Assembly: GCF_949987535.1 (NCBI RefSeq)
Contig: NC_080066.1
Span: 128,382,335-128,446,334 of the forward strand
Source: Balaenoptera acutorostrata
Lineage: Eukaryota > Chordata > Mammalia > Artiodactyla > Balaenopteridae
Direction of reading: 5' to 3'
DNA length: 64,000 nucleotides
Every line of letters begins with the position of its first letter. Within the stretch, counting starts at the first letter, position 1. The notes under the pieces are model-generated. The model was not told where the DNA came from. It saw nothing but the letters and a program-made list of their open reading frames with translations, and did not search any database. Shown here in pieces: positions 12,944 to 25,420 of this stretch. Both the position numbers and the translations under genes were made by a program.

Positions 12944-13032
12944 AGTGCCAAGAGGGATGAGCAGCATTAACTTTGATCAGCTGAATCACTCATTAAACCA
13001 GTAGAATAATTCCGCTTTATTTTTTGAGGGTG

Positions 13033-13058
13033 TTTACAGAGCTCTGAAGCTCTGTAAA
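13033..13058. repeat. Perfect inverted repeat, 11-bp arms, 4-base loop
   Basis: tttacagagct at 13033-13043 and agctctgtaaa at 13048-13058 are exact reverse complements around the tetraloop ctga. The arms are mixed sequence rather than a simple repeat, so this is one of the stronger foldable sites in the window. Confidence 0.95.
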
Positions 13059-13125
13059 ATACAAACAATTACAACCTCTAAAAGCAGCAGGAAAAAGAGA
13101 CCACCTATATTTCCTCTCTTACTAG

Positions 13126-14479
13126 GTTGAAATTTGCATGTTTAGTTTCCTACTAGGTCTCTATGGAAAACTATTTCCAGTAAAGAAGATTTTAAACAGG
13201 AATTTCTTTGGGGAGGGGTCGGGGGGGAGTGACAAAGCACCTGAATTTTATGCTTGAGGCTTCCAAAGGCAGGAAAATTGAACTATCAGTTTGTCCGCAG
13301 TATGCAAACTTCATGCAAGATAGAGCTTGGGGGAAAAAACTAGCTCAACACCCATGCTTCCCTTATATAGGGCTCAGGGACTGTGAAACATGTTGTACTA
13401 GATAGAAGTGGCCCCAGAACGCAGAAGGTTAGGTTCAATGCTGCATATTTTTGAACTTCGTTCTGATATATATCACTGGAGTCCAAGTGAGGTATTTAGT
13501 CTGAAAGCTTAAGGTTATCAGTTAAAAAGGAAACAACATGGGCCATAAGTCATACATTAAATAGAGCCTACACAGGACTTTCATTCATTTATTGCCCACA
13601 CAAAGCCACAGGAGCCTGCTTATCCTTACAAGTTCATCTGGTCAATTTAGGGGTTTAGATTAATGAGTCTATATAAAATCTACCCCAACAAGAATTAGGA
13701 TCATGGCTCTCTAAGCAACAACACAGTCTGTCTGCCAAGACACAGAGACATGCAATATTTTTACTTTTTCCATCTGCAATGATTTAAATAAAGGGATTCT
13801 AATTTTTTTTTGTCTCACCACTAATTGATTTTGCTTTTACAGTCCTTTCCCAGCCATTAATGAAACTAACCGATTTCGCTGGAATGCTTTATTAAACTAA
13901 TACATCAGTCTGTACTAGTTCCACATAGTGATGCATTAGTCCAAAGCATGAGTACATCCTCAAATTATGTACAGTAGACATGAAATCGCCACTGCTCAAA
14001 GAAGCACTTCTTCAAAAAGGGGTGTTATTTGATGTCACACTGAAAATGCTCCTATGTCAGATTGCTCCTCTGAAGGAACAAGAGATCTATATTCTGCAAG
14101 ATGCTGATTAGCAAATGCTTTGATTTTGTCCGAAGACTAAGCTAAAATTAGATGTGGATTTATTTCCTGTTCCCCCACTCATCTCTCACAGTCTCTCTCT
14201 GCCCCCTTCCTTTCTCTTTTCCCTTCTCTGCTCCATGCCCATTGTCTCCAAACCTTTGGAAAACTTTGCTGAACATACATGTAATTGATTGATAGTCCTT
14301 GAGCCAAATTGGAGTAAAATGTGAAAGGAATACTTGTACTTTGATACTTCAGATGTCACTTTTCTCACTTCCTTTGTACCTCATTTGTCCCTTTTTTCTC
14401 CCTACCCACAACCACTCTCACCTCTGCTCCTCCTTCCTCCTGAATCTGGATCTCACTCTAGCTCTCTCAGATTAAAAAT
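13126..14479. other. Unique block with a possible conserved segment
   Basis: No transposon recognised. The stretch 13800-13960 is repeat-free and holds clustered TAATTG/ATTAAT/ATTAAA cores, so it could be regulatory. 14180-14230 and 14380-14440 are pyrimidine-rich. No coding gene supported. Confidence 0.4.
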
Positions 14480-14815
14480 AGCCGCACTTTCTTTGCAGCT
14501 CCTTCCATCAGGAAGGGGGCCTATTTCTCCACCCTTTGAATCTGGGTGGGCCTTGTGAATTTCATGGAAATGATATCCGACAATTTCCAAGAAGGCCTCA
14601 TTCTCACCCTCTTACAACCTTGAGATCATCATACTCTGGAAAAGCCTGGTCTGGCTTCCTCGAGGCTGAAAGGCCACATGAAGAGAGAGGTGCAGCTGTC
14701 CCAGGTGACCCACCTGCTGAAGCATCTGCATGACAGTGTACAGGCAAGACCAGCAGAAGAGAAAGCCACAAAATCACTAGGAATAATAAATTGTGTTTAA
14801 GCTACCAAACTGGGG
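14480..14815 (+). mobile_element. LTR-like element (MaLR type)
   Basis: The layout matches MLT1-like LTRs: gaatctgggtgggccttgtg early, a stretch of ggctgaaaggccacatgaag, and the 3' module aataataaattgtgtttaag followed by gtggtttgttatggagga. Ends are diffuse. It could be another ERVL-MaLR subfamily. Confidence 0.55.
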
Positions 14816-15599
14816 AGTGGTTTGTTATGGAGGAATACACAACAAATACATTGTTTTCAGTTCCTCTTTTTTTCCTATTTTCTTCTCTACAATTTAAGAT
14901 ATCTCGTGCTACCAATGCTATTGACATTTGTCTAGTAACAAGCGTTTCCTTGGGTTCATATTTTTGTATTTGGTAAATAATTTTTTAGTAAGTAACAGCA
15001 GTTAGCTATAAACCCATCAATCCATTTAACCTCAAGGAGCGAGAATGAAGGCAATCATTACTTTCCTACTTACAGATAAGAAGCAAAATAGTTCAGTGGC
15101 AATACATGCGTGTTTGTGTCTGTGTGCATGTGCACACACACATTTTTTGATTATAGCTATAAGGAAGTCCTAACTACAAGAGGAGCGTATGGACCCACAG
15201 GGATGGATGAGTCAGCTGGGGGATGGATGAGTCAGCTGGTAGATGGAGAGGAAATTGGAAACTGCTGTATCTCATATTTTTCTATAAGATATTATAGATG
15301 GAACAACATCATTTACAAGAACGGAGAAAATCACATCAAATCAGCCCAGCAAATATTCAAGGGAACAAAATTATGGTAATATCCAATGTTCCCACAGTCC
15401 TATACATAAGCTTTACAATGGTTACAATGAGAGAAATGAAACTCAGAATTCCCCAAAATAACTTTAACATGAATTCTGAGGCAGGTTTGTGAAATTCCTT
15501 CTCACAAGTTGAAGTATTCCACACAAAAAGAAAAACAGATTTTAGCGTAGGTTCCAACAATCGCTATTGCTATTTGATTATAAGGTACAAGTGTATTTC
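14816..15599. other. Unique sequence with a short tandem repeat
   Basis: No gene or transposon recognised. A mirror-like TG/CA run lies at 15110-15141, and a 20-bp duplication at 15201-15239 is listed separately. Confidence 0.45.
15201..15239. repeat. 20-bp tandem duplication
   Basis: ggatggatgagtcagctggg at 15201-15220 is followed by the same sequence at 15221-15239, lacking only the last base. It is identical over 19 bases, so either young or homogenised. Confidence 0.95.
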
Positions 15600-15995
15600 A
15601 TAATGTAATAAATACCCTAAGTAATCTAGCTCCTTCCCTATCTCTCCTCATTTCCTTCAATTCTCCTCTTTATTGGGGTCTTGGTTTTTCTCAAATATGC
15701 TCAGCCCATGCACACGGCTGTCTCCTGACCGACATCCAAGTCTCTTCCTTCGTGTTGCTGTCTCAGTGAGGTTGTCTCCAATCACTATACCTCACGGTGC
15801 TCCCCCCAGGTCATGTTTTACATATAATCGGGTTATAAAATTTTACATATCACACATCACTAACTGAAATTATTTGATGTTTCTGTTATTTTATTTTTTA
15901 TTTTCTTCAACTAAAGTATACAGTCTATGAGTTCAGTTACCTTCCTTTTCTTGCTCACGACTATGTCCTTAGCACCTAGAATATGTGAACATAAT
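15600..15995 (+). mobile_element. L2 3' region (sense)
   Basis: Pyrimidine-rich 3' UTR text ends with the L2 summary module near 15917-15975 (acagtctatgagttcag, then ccttagcacctagaatatg). Diverged. Confidence 0.5.
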
Positions 15996-18249
15996 GTTTG
16001 AGTGGGCAAATGAACTACATAGATAGGAAGTACAGAGCTGACTGCCTCGTCAGGCGAAAAGGCATCCCATGTAACTTCTTCCTGCCACATCACACAATTT
16101 GGAATCGCTTCCCTTTTCTATCAAAACCAGGACTCAGAAAAGAAAGGTAAATTTTGATGTGGTCGTGAAACTCTTTTTAAATGGTATCTACTGAAAGGAA
16201 CCTAATTTAATCCAAGAGCTAAATATATATTCTATATGTTCAAAATGTACTTTGGTAATCACCATGTCAGGGCATGAGACACCCGCCACTCTCCATTAGT
16301 GGAGGTAATTGAGACCTAACCGTGTAGAGCTAGCCTGGAATCACGGCCTCCAGCTCCGACCTTACATCCGAGGCTAAATACTAAAGGTACAAGTTTGCCT
16401 TGTGTCAGCAGATCCACCCACACCACTTTGAAAAGGCACCACCTTTCCCTACAGCACACAGTACGCTTATAAAGATGTATGATATGATTCGTTTCCCACT
16501 GGGAAGAAACGGTTTGTAGGACAAAAAGAGCTGCTGTGAGTGAGTCAGAAAGCATGCATCTTGTGCGAAGCTGAAATGCCTCGCTCCATGAACCACAAAG
16601 AATTGGTTTTGGGTTTTTTGTTTGTTTGTTTTTTTAAAATAATTCACCAGTTTTCCTTACCACTTAAACTTTAGAGTTTTATCAATAGTTTAATGAATAT
16701 TAAGGAAGAATGTCATGTGTTAGAAAAGGTTATAACACTAGGAAGCTTGAATTAAAAAAAAAAAAAGCATACACTAGTATAACCAAATTGTCCTAAATTT
16801 TAATTGGCCCAGGATTTGTAGAATAATTGAATTTCAAAATTTTTTGTTACTGTTTGCTAAAGATTATTTGGGTAATAGCAAGAGTCAAATTATTTTTAAA
16901 GTTAAGATTTCCTGTAAGAAATGCATGCCCAAGAAAATAAACACATATTTCTTTATTATAATGCATATTTCAGTAGAAAACAAATTGCTTGACATTTGTC
17001 TCCAGATATATGTTGCCTCTGAATCTGTGTAGATTTACTCTCCTATAATAGAGATTAGAGTAGGAAAAGGGAGAAAATAAAGCACATGAAGATAGGTGTT
17101 TTATCTCTATAAAGATAGGTATTTCAGTGTCGCTTATGGAACAAGGGGATGTCACAACTAATGATATTCGCACTTTGTTCACCATTTATTTTTTACTGTC
17201 AGTTTTACTGCAGCTAAGTGGGAAAAGCATAAAGTTATTTTACTTGCTTGTATATCAATGGAACTACTTAGCTCAGGCAAAATAAAAATTTTAACATACT
17301 CTTCTGTGCCCTTAATTTTAAGTCTAACATTTCTAGCCAGGAAATGGTTCAGATTATTGTATGGTGGGGCAGCGAGGGTCAGTGGTGACAGTGTTGGTCA
17401 GTAACAAGTAATCAAGGAGCCAAATGGAGATGGCATAAAGGGCGAGAATCCTTGCAGGTGACAGCCTGGTGAGGATGTAAACACCCACAGACACAGAAGG
17501 AAGGGTCCTACATTCAGACTAAGTGGTCTTGACTGCACCATGTAGGCCAGAAGGGATATGGGATTTGTATTTTAGAAAACTGGTTAATAAGCAAACTTAA
17601 TTCAGTACGTTCAAGTAAGTAGTCAATAGCTATTCAATTACTTAAAACAGGTTAATGTTCTTGTGTATATAGGAAACGGCCTAATCCAGCCCCACGGGAA
17701 AATTGTGTTTATAATGTGATAAGATCAAGTACTAAAGAGAGACTTTGCACTGCAACACTGCCATGTGGTTGTTCTTGCTGTTGTTGTTGTTTTCCTGATG
17801 TACTTACTGCGCTGATTGCTTTTCCCCAACGGGGGAAAAATATAAAACTCTAAAAAACTTGCCAAAAATCACCATGAGTTCCTTTTGCAATCCTATGACC
17901 ACACAACTGGTAATGGTTTGAGATATTCCATGTAAGCCCAATAAAATAAATATTTTAATGTCCATTTAGTAATATCTATACCCCATGGCGGGGAAGGCAT
18001 CACTAAACCGAGCACAGCCGTATCACCACTCATAGACACTGGCTCAGGAATAGGTGATAGGTGCTAGCAGTTCCTGGTGAGTTGGGGTATATTATAGCTC
18101 ATTCCGGAAGACCTCCCCACCTTCTTCTGACTAGAACTGTGAGAGATTAATCAGCTTAATTGTATAGTATGATCCTCGGGCAGCAGTAAGACAAGTGATA
18201 CATCAACTTTTGCTTAGATCCCACCAAACCATACATTCTTATAAAAAAT
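15996..18249. other. No recognised gene or repeat
   Basis: Mostly unique sequence with a poly-A run at 16753-16766. The segment 16260-16420 is richer in G+C and CpG than its neighbours but far short of a CpG island. Confidence 0.4.
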
Positions 18250-19170
18250 ATTCACTGAGAGCATATAACGTTCCAGAGGAAAGTCTAGGCACAGTGAACA
18301 GAACATACAAAAAATATGGGCTCTCACGGAGCTGAGATGAGTGGGGGTGGTGGTGCAGAGAGAAACAAATAAATAGGCTAATGTATAATATATCCTATGT
18401 TGCTATATAAAACAAGGTAAGAGGTATAGGGAAAGTTACATTGCTGGGAGTGGAGGAGCTTGCACTTTTATAGAGGGGTCAGGAAAGACCCTGGCATGCA
18501 GACTTGAAGAGATGAATAAGTAAGCAATGGGGCTACTAAGAAAAGAATTCCAAAGGGAAGAGCAAATACAAAGGCTGTGAAGCGGGTGAAAGAATGTCCA
18601 CATATGAAGCACGATGGTCAGGAAGTCCTGTGGCTGGAGCAGTGGGGGACCAGGGTTGTGAGAGGTAAGTTCAGAGAGGCAACAGAGCCCTGATCAGTCA
18701 GCATCTGGTAGGGCACTGTAAGGATGTCGGGCTTTCCTCCTGAGTGAGGTGGGAAGTTATGGAAAGTTCTCAGCAGGAGAAAGATGTCAAACATAACTTC
18801 TAAAAGAATAACTCTGGCAGCTGTATTGAAAGTAGGCCGAGGCTCACAAGGGCAGAGGCGGGAGACTCGTTGGGAGCTAATCTGTGACCCGGTTGATAGG
18901 AGATGACGTTATGACTCGGACGAGGGAGGGCAGTAGCAGTGAAAGCGGCTGGATTCTGAATGTACATCAACGTAGAGCTATGCTGACAGTTTGGAGATTG
19001 GTTTGGGAAGAGAGGGAAAAGTCCAGGTTTCTACTTTGAGCAACTGGAAGCCATTTACCAAGAAGGAAAGGAATCCTAGAAGAGGAGGTCCAATCAGGAA
19101 AAATCAGGCATTCAGTTCTGATGTTCATTTTGAGATGTCCCAAATCTCAGGTGCTTGGAAAGCCAAATGC
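18250..19170 (-). mobile_element. L2, about 0.9 kb, antisense
   Basis: It reads antisense from the L2 3' terminus (aatattcactgagagcat) through the UTR (aatacaaaggctgtgaagcg, aataactctggcagctg) into the 3' end of the reverse-transcriptase ORF (gagcaactggaagccattta). The order is collinear with the sense copies at 37-38.7 and 46 kb. Fully decayed. Confidence 0.65.
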
Positions 19171-19479
19171 CAGACAAACCAAGCACAGCAGAACCGAGAG
19201 AAATAGCAAGATATTGGCGGTATAGTTAGTGCACAATGACCAAGCATATTATTGCCCAACAACCCAACACAGCACATAAAAAAGGCTAGCTCTCAGCAAT
19301 TCTAGGGAGCAAGCAGGGACTCACCTGTGTGAGCAGTACTTGCCCAGTAAGGAGAGGTGCACTATAGCCCATTACTTCCCAAGAGTGGAAGGATGTGTTT
19401 AGCAAGACACAGATAGCACAGAACTATAATATAAACAATTATTTGGGGATCCTGAGTGTAGCATTTAGAGCAGAAAACT
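19171..19479. other. No recognised feature
   Basis: Short unassigned stretch between two L2 copies. I see nothing with gene or repeat character. Confidence 0.4.
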
Positions 19480-19700
19480 CTGGCTATCTTATTTGGAAAT
19501 ATTTTCCAAGTTTCCAAATAAATACTTTATCCAAGAAATATGTTTTCCCTAATCTGTATCCCAATACTATTTTTCTACTGTACTCACCACATTCTATTTT
19601 ATATTTAAAATATATATTTATGTACCTGTTTCCTGTGTTTTATCAAATGCCAGTCTCTGGAATGGAGTGCAACATCTAGTAGGTGCAGGACAAAGACTTA
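19480..19700 (+). mobile_element. L2 3' end (sense)
   Basis: ttccctaatctgtatccc, ttttctactgtactcacc and the terminal catctagtaggtgcagga match the end of the L2 3' UTR. Confidence 0.5.
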
Positions 19701-20449
19701 CTGCGTAGAATTCATGTAAGTAATTTAGGAGGTTACACACCCTTATGGAAAGACCACCAATGTAAAAGAACTATTTGTTATGTCACTATACTTTAAAATG
19801 AAAACATTTATAAATATAAGCTTTAAAACAATAACAACAAAATAGGCTCTATAACTTTCTTAAGCTGCTCAAAGTTCTAGATGCCTAAGGTTATAACTAC
19901 TGGCATGTGAATTTTAACTTTCATTAACATTGAAAGTGAATTGGCTTTAAGTCTTATACAGCACTTATTGTCTGATATTTTTCACTGTTGGCTATGCAAA
20001 GCTACTTGGATGTGCTCCTATTTGAAAACCCTTAAAATTTCTCCAAGTAATTTGCCACTGTTTGTGCTCTTTAAGTACTAGCTGTATTGGTGTTTTTTCT
20101 TTTCCCAAATAAAGTGCTGAAATAACATTTCTAGCTCAGGAAACATGTTATACACATAAAGTGAACATACTCTATTTCCACAGGTAAAAAAGTACAAAGT
20201 AAACTTCATATCCAGTTTAAAATACGCGGCTGGTTCACGACTTGTTAGGCAAGTATGTTCCTGAAATCTAAGTCTGACCATACTAAAAGTGGACCAAGTT
20301 TGTCTGTAGGATCTCCCTTTCCTGGGCCTCACTGACACCCCTCTCTCAGCGTCCTTTGGAGACCTACTGACACCATGTTTTCTTTCCCCTATTACTTAGC
20401 TTTGAAAACTGAAGTTGGGGAAGAATTTCAGACAACAGTTCACGTTGAG
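19701..20449. other. No recognised feature
   Basis: Unique-looking sequence; no coding support and no named repeat. Confidence 0.45.
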
Positions 20450-20665
20450 TTTTAAGTACTTCCATATGCCAGTACTGTGATAATTGTTATAATTTTCTCA
20501 CTTCTTTTTCACACCAACTCTGAAGTAACTACTGTTACCTTATTTTCCTGAAGAGAAAATTGAGGAACTTAAGAGTATAAATAACTTGCCTATGGCCACT
20601 CAGCCAACTACCAGCAAGGTTCAGTCCCGGCTTTGTCTGACCCTAATAGCCCTGTTTTCCATTAG
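20450..20665 (-). mobile_element. MIR SINE (antisense)
   Basis: Collinear antisense MIR marks: ttattttcctgaagagaaaa, ttgaggaacttaagagta, cttgcctatggccactcagc, and caaggttcagtcccgg. Confidence 0.7.
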
Positions 20666-21423
20666 ATGGCAAACTGCCCAGAGCATCTCCCAAGAAAATA
20701 ATTTTTGCATCTTAACCCGTTAGTGAAGTCTTAAACCAAAGAAATATGCAAGCTGCACGGTGCAATTTCAGACATTCACCAGGAGATGGGAACGCGTATT
20801 TTGAGGGAGAGGTTCTGAATTCACACTCTGCAGACAACGTTACCTAATTTATTATATCTGCATGTATAACACACACACACACACACATACACCAAAAAAC
20901 AAATTGTGAACTTGCTACAATATTACTTATCATGAAAGAGGGATTCACTTTATACCGTGAGGGCCAATGTAAACCAAACAGCTTAGGATATGGACTTTTA
21001 TGCTTTCTGCACATACATTTATAGATAGTTCTCCTGATTTCCTTTGTGAATAATACACATCTGTCATGTCAACATTCACCACACAAGATGACCATATCAT
21101 TTCCTTTACTATGGAAAAATCTCAATCTCACATAATAGTTAACTTCCCACATCACACTAAAAACGAAACTTCATGTACTTCTTAGGATATTTTACTTGTA
21201 CTTTTATATGAAATATTTTAAATTTCTTTCATCAGATATGAACACATTTAAAACATATATATTAGAATTATATATATATATATTTGGAGCTATATTTGGA
21301 GTTGTGTTAAATATAGCTTCTATAACCCTATTTGAGGAATTGAGAACAGAATTTGTGCCATTCTGAAAGAAATTCATACACATTATTTTAAAGTATATAA
21401 ACTTGCTTATATAGTATAAAGTA
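20666..21423. other. Unique sequence with microsatellites
   Basis: A (CA)n run lies at 20870-20887 and a (TA)n run at 21270-21282. The rest is unassigned. No gene seen. Confidence 0.5.
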
Positions 21424-22600
21424 TGTAATGAGGTATCACCTCACACCAGTCAGAATGGCCATCATTAAAAAGTCTACAAATAAAATGCTGGAGAGGGTGT
21501 GGAGAAAAAGGAACCCTCCTACACTGTTGGCAGGAATGTAAACTGGTACAGCTACTATGGAGAACAGTATGGATGTTCCTTAAAAAACTAAAAATAAAGT
21601 TATCATATGATCCTGCAATCCCACTCCTGCGCATATATCTGGAGAAAACTCTAATTCAAAAAGATACATCCACCCCAATGTTCATGGCACCACTATTTAC
21701 AATAGCCAAGACATGGAAACAACCTAATTGTCCATCAACAGATGAATGGATAAAGAAGATGTGGTATATATATACAATGGAGTATTACTCAGCCATAAAA
21801 AAGAATGAGGGGCTTCCCTGGTGGCGCAGTGGTTGAGAATCTGCCTGCTAATGCAGGAGACACGGGTTCGAGCCCTGGTCTGGGAGGATCCCACATGCCG
21901 CGGAGCGGCTGGGCCCGTGAGCCACGGCTGCTGAGCCTGCGCTTCTGGAGCCTGTGCCCCGCGACGGGAGGGGCCGCGATAGTGAAAGGCCCGCGCACCG
22001 CGATGAAGAGTGGTCCCCGCACCGCGATGAAGAGTGGCCCCCACTTGCCGCAACTGGAGAAAGCCCTCGCACGAACCAAAGACCCAGCACAGCCAAAAAT
22101 AAAATAAATAAATAAATAAATAAATAAATAAAAATTAAAAAAAAAAAAAAAAAAAAGAATGAAATAATGCCATTTGCAGCAACATGGATGGACCTAGAGA
22201 TTACCATATTAAGTGAAGTCAGAGAAAGACAAATATATGATATCACTTACATGTACAATCTAAAAAAATGACACAAATGAACTTATTTACAAGACAGAAA
22301 TAGACTCACAGACATAAAAAACAAACTTATGGTTACCAAAGGGAATAGAGGGGCAGGGGAGAGATAAATTAGGAGTTTGGGGTTAACATATATACACTAC
22401 TATATGTAAAATAGGTAAAATACAAGGACCTACTGTATAACACAAGGAACTACACTCGAAATCTTGTAATAACCTATAAGGAAAAGAATCTGGAAAAGAA
22501 TATATATATATATATGTGTATGCATAAGCAAATCACTTTGCTGTACACTTGAAACTAACACAACATTGTAAATTAACTATATTTCAATATAAAATGTATA
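21424..22600 (+). mobile_element. L1 ORF2 C-terminus and 3' UTR, split by a SINE
   Basis: A clear L1 3' end in sense: aatgaggtatcacctcacac at the start, the ORF2 C-terminal coding stretch to 21808 (translated peptide includes TDEWIKKMWYIYT), then after the SINE the 3' UTR and the terminus gctgtacacttgaaactaac. It looks younger and better preserved than the other L1 copies here. It is strongly 5'-truncated, so incapable of transposition. Confidence 0.92.
21809..22150 (+). mobile_element. CHR-type SINE inside L1, with internal duplication
   Basis: A full SINE from ggggcttccctggtggcgca to an (aaat)n and poly-A tail. The target duplication aaaaaagaatga flanks it at 21797-21808 and 22151-22162; removing it restores the L1 text. 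Relative to the other copies it repeats the gcaccgcgatgaagagtgg block (21994-22012, again about 22019-22037). Confidence 0.95.
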
Positions 22601-23185
22601 TAAACTTGTTTATATACTATGAAGTATGCAAGGTTTATAAAGTATATAAACAAAGTTGATAAACTTTGACCTATAAAAACCTCTTTTCCCCATAAGAAAC
22701 CTTGGTTAAATTTGTCCAGAAACAGGTTATTCACTTTTTAAACCAATGTTTTCCCTCAGATGCATTCCACTCAATTTTATAGAGCAGAAAGCCTACTTAA
22801 GGCAACTACTGGCCTTGTTGTATGTATTCATGTTATTTATGTTCATAGCCATTATGCTAACCAATGGAGTAATTACAGATTAATTCTAATATAACATTCT
22901 TTAATGAATCCATATTAATTAGAAGGTTCACCATTAAGTGATTCTCAGAAATGGCTACAGGTGAAAAACTGTCAAGTTTCCTAGTTTAGAACCCTCCAGT
23001 AGAGCAAGGTCTAAAATGGTACCTGATCAGATTAAATCTCTAGTGGTTCATCATTTTAACTGTAAAATAAGAAGGGGTAAATAAGAAGGGTAGTAATTTT
23101 TTAATGTATCTCAAACATCAACTAGTTCATTCAGAACATTCAAAAGATAAGACCCATGTCTCTAAGGCTTAATAGTGACATAGTT
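22601..23185. other. No recognised feature
   Basis: Unique-looking AT-rich sequence following the L1. Confidence 0.45.
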
Positions 23186-23350
23186 CTTCTGTGTCCCTCC
23201 TTCTATAAAATGGTGCCAATAATAGTACTTGCTTCAAGTGGAGTTTAGTTTTTTAAAAAGATTCTATCTATTAAGGATTTAGCTCTACATCTGGTATGCA
23301 GTAGGTATTCCATAAGTTTTTTTGTTGTCATTATTATCATTATTATTATT
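23186..23350 (+). mobile_element. MIR 3' part (sense)
   Basis: ctataaaatggtgccaataa, the module acatctggtatgcagtaggt, then a (tta)n run at 23328-23352 are the usual 3' half of a sense MIR. Confidence 0.5.
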
Positions 23351-25184
23351 ATTTGGCAGCTACAAAGTGGATTCTCCAGTTGGTGGGCTGATTAAGAACG
23401 TATTTATTAAACACTCATTTGGAAAAATGATTATTTAAGCTAAAAAATTCTTATAGCAAGGTTAATTCCGTCTTCCTGGTTTGTTGTTTTTTGTTTTGTT
23501 TTATTTTTTCGATTCTCTTTCATACATCTATGGCCATCAGAAAGATACGGGCATGTATTTTATTTCTCTTGACCTCCTCAGGAATAGATGCTGAATTAAT
23601 ATAAAATGATACTATTCAGAATATAAAAATAATATTTGATTTAGTGGTTTTTTAATTCCCACCAAAATAACTATTTCAACCATTCTATAATAATGTATGT
23701 TTATTAAAAATTAATGGAGCATTTGAAATTCATGAACATTTTAAGGATAATTCCAGTTATCCAGATCCATTAAGAGCATTAATCCATCCAGAGCATTAAG
23801 GGACTGCCCAAGATAACCCTAAAGTGTATGACTCTAGCCTGAGCCAACAGACAGGACGTTCATAGCATAGTAGCCTGGAGGAGTCAGAGGATGAAATGTG
23901 GGTTGTGTGCGAAACTACGCTAAGCAAAATCATAACTGGGTCTTCCGATATCCAGGCCAGTTCTCAGTGGGGGATATTTACAGGAGTTGAGGTGGAGTGA
24001 GGTCAGTTGGAGAGAGGAAAGAAGGAGAAATGCACTTTGAAAAAGCTATTCTGGTGATTCTAGTGGACAATCTCAAACCCTCAGCCACCTTCCTCCCATT
24101 GCAGGTGGGAACTATTAGATTTTCAAAGGAGTCTCATCAATATCACCCTCCTCCCCAGCCTGAGTTCTGAACTAGGAAATAAAACCAACTCTCACCTTGA
24201 CAACTGACAAAACTGAAACTGTAAAATGTGGCTGATATGAGCAAACGGGCATCCTGATACTGACCCCAGAACCGAGTGGACTAACCAGCTCCACAGTGAC
24301 TGCACTCAACGATCTGAGCCCCGGCCTCTCGTTCAGGGCTCCTGGCACTACCCCAAGTGGGCCTGAAAACGTTGAAGAACAGACCTTGTTTCTCCTTCCA
24401 ATCTCGCCAAGCAGAAAAGTCACGGCACCTCCCCTGCGAGGAGTGACAGAGAGTGAGGAGGAGCAATCAAGACCACTGAAACCTCAGCATAAGATCAATA
24501 AGCACTATAAGGTTATATCTTATAACTAAAATATATTTGACTCCAGTTTTGAAGCAGACAGTAAAATATGATGGAGCATTACGTCAAGTTTGACGGAAGA
24601 ATCAAAGTGAGTATCTGTGCACTGTCTGATCAGCTGCTAAAGTTCCCAGATTACTTTGTCTCTGGCAGTAAACTCTGAATTAGCCAGTTAGAGGGTTTAT
24701 TTTAATAGTGTCTGTTTATGCCGTTTATGCTACTCTTGTATAATGTATGAGATAACAGGTGATTTATTGTTGTTCTAGATATTGGACTAACATGAAAAAA
24801 AAAGCCTAGATTTTATAATGCTGTTAAACTCTTGCTTCCTCTTTCTACACCTGCCAGGGCAGTTTTGAGGCAAGCACTTCTTTAGCTCAGAAGCCTTTTG
24901 CTTGAGGCATGTTTGAGCTTCCAAACACCATCTCTATGTTTCTCCTGCTAATTACTGGGTCTGCTTTAAGTATAACATAACAGGCCAAGCAGTGACTTGT
25001 TACTTTGGAGGCTGTCACATAAACAGGATAACTGAAACCCCACTGATTTCTAAAATTTTCACCTAAGTCACCATAATATAAAACACAGCAATTTTTAAGA
25101 TAATGGACTGCCAATGTAAGTTTATTTCCACATTTGTATGAGCATATATATGGAATGTTCACAAGATGTATTTGTCCAGAAACA
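23351..25184. other. Unique block
   Basis: No named repeat. 23985-24500 is somewhat richer in G+C, and overlapping open frames on both strands (up to 83 codons) have no shared protein character. 24540-24740 looks like ordinary slowly decaying unique DNA. No gene supported. Confidence 0.4.
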
Positions 25185-25420
25185 TTAATAATGTGACCTG
25201 ATCTGTCATCTAAAGCTACACTATCCACTAGGTAGCCACTAATTACATGCAACTATTTAAATTAAAATTAAACAAAATTAAAGCGTCACTTCATCAGTTG
25301 CACTAGCCTCATTTCAAGTGCCCAAAAGCCAAATGTTGTTAGCAACTATCCTATTGGACAGCACAAATAAAGAATATATCCATCATCAGAGTCAGTTCTA
25401 TTGGACAGCACTGATTTTAG
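25185..25420. mobile_element. hAT-type non-autonomous element (candidate)
   Basis: The segment has ggtagccactaattacatgc near one side, catttcaagtgcccaaaagc in the middle, and tattggacagcac twice (25352-25364, 25400-25412). These phrases belong to a short mammalian MER element that I believe is hAT-Charlie. The exact family is not assigned. Confidence 0.5.

Larger units (their letters stand above)
12841..13125. promoter_or_regulatory. Candidate conserved non-coding element with two hairpins
   Basis: This repeat-free block carries homeodomain-type cores (actaattagcg at 12915-12925, cattaaacc near 12991) and two perfect inverted repeats about 100 bp apart. It has no open frame worth naming. The enhancer or structured-RNA idea is inference from texture and symmetry; conservation cannot be judged from one sequence. 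Confidence 0.3.

Noticed and set aside
16260..16420. Locally higher G+C considered as a promoter or CpG island
   Set aside because: Too short and too CpG-poor. No TATA/initiator arrangement or downstream open frame supports transcription.
20870..20887. Short-period repeats here and elsewhere considered as CRISPR-like arrays
   Set aside because: Plain dinucleotide microsatellites in a mammalian genome; no repeat-spacer structure anywhere in the window.
21724..22246. Overlapping frames of 96-132 codons on both strands
   Set aside because: All derive from the SINE inserted in L1. No splice or start context, and the frames cross element boundaries.
24887..25252. 121-codon minus-strand frame
   Set aside because: Overlaps a hAT-like element at one end; composition is irregular and I see no domain or splice signals.
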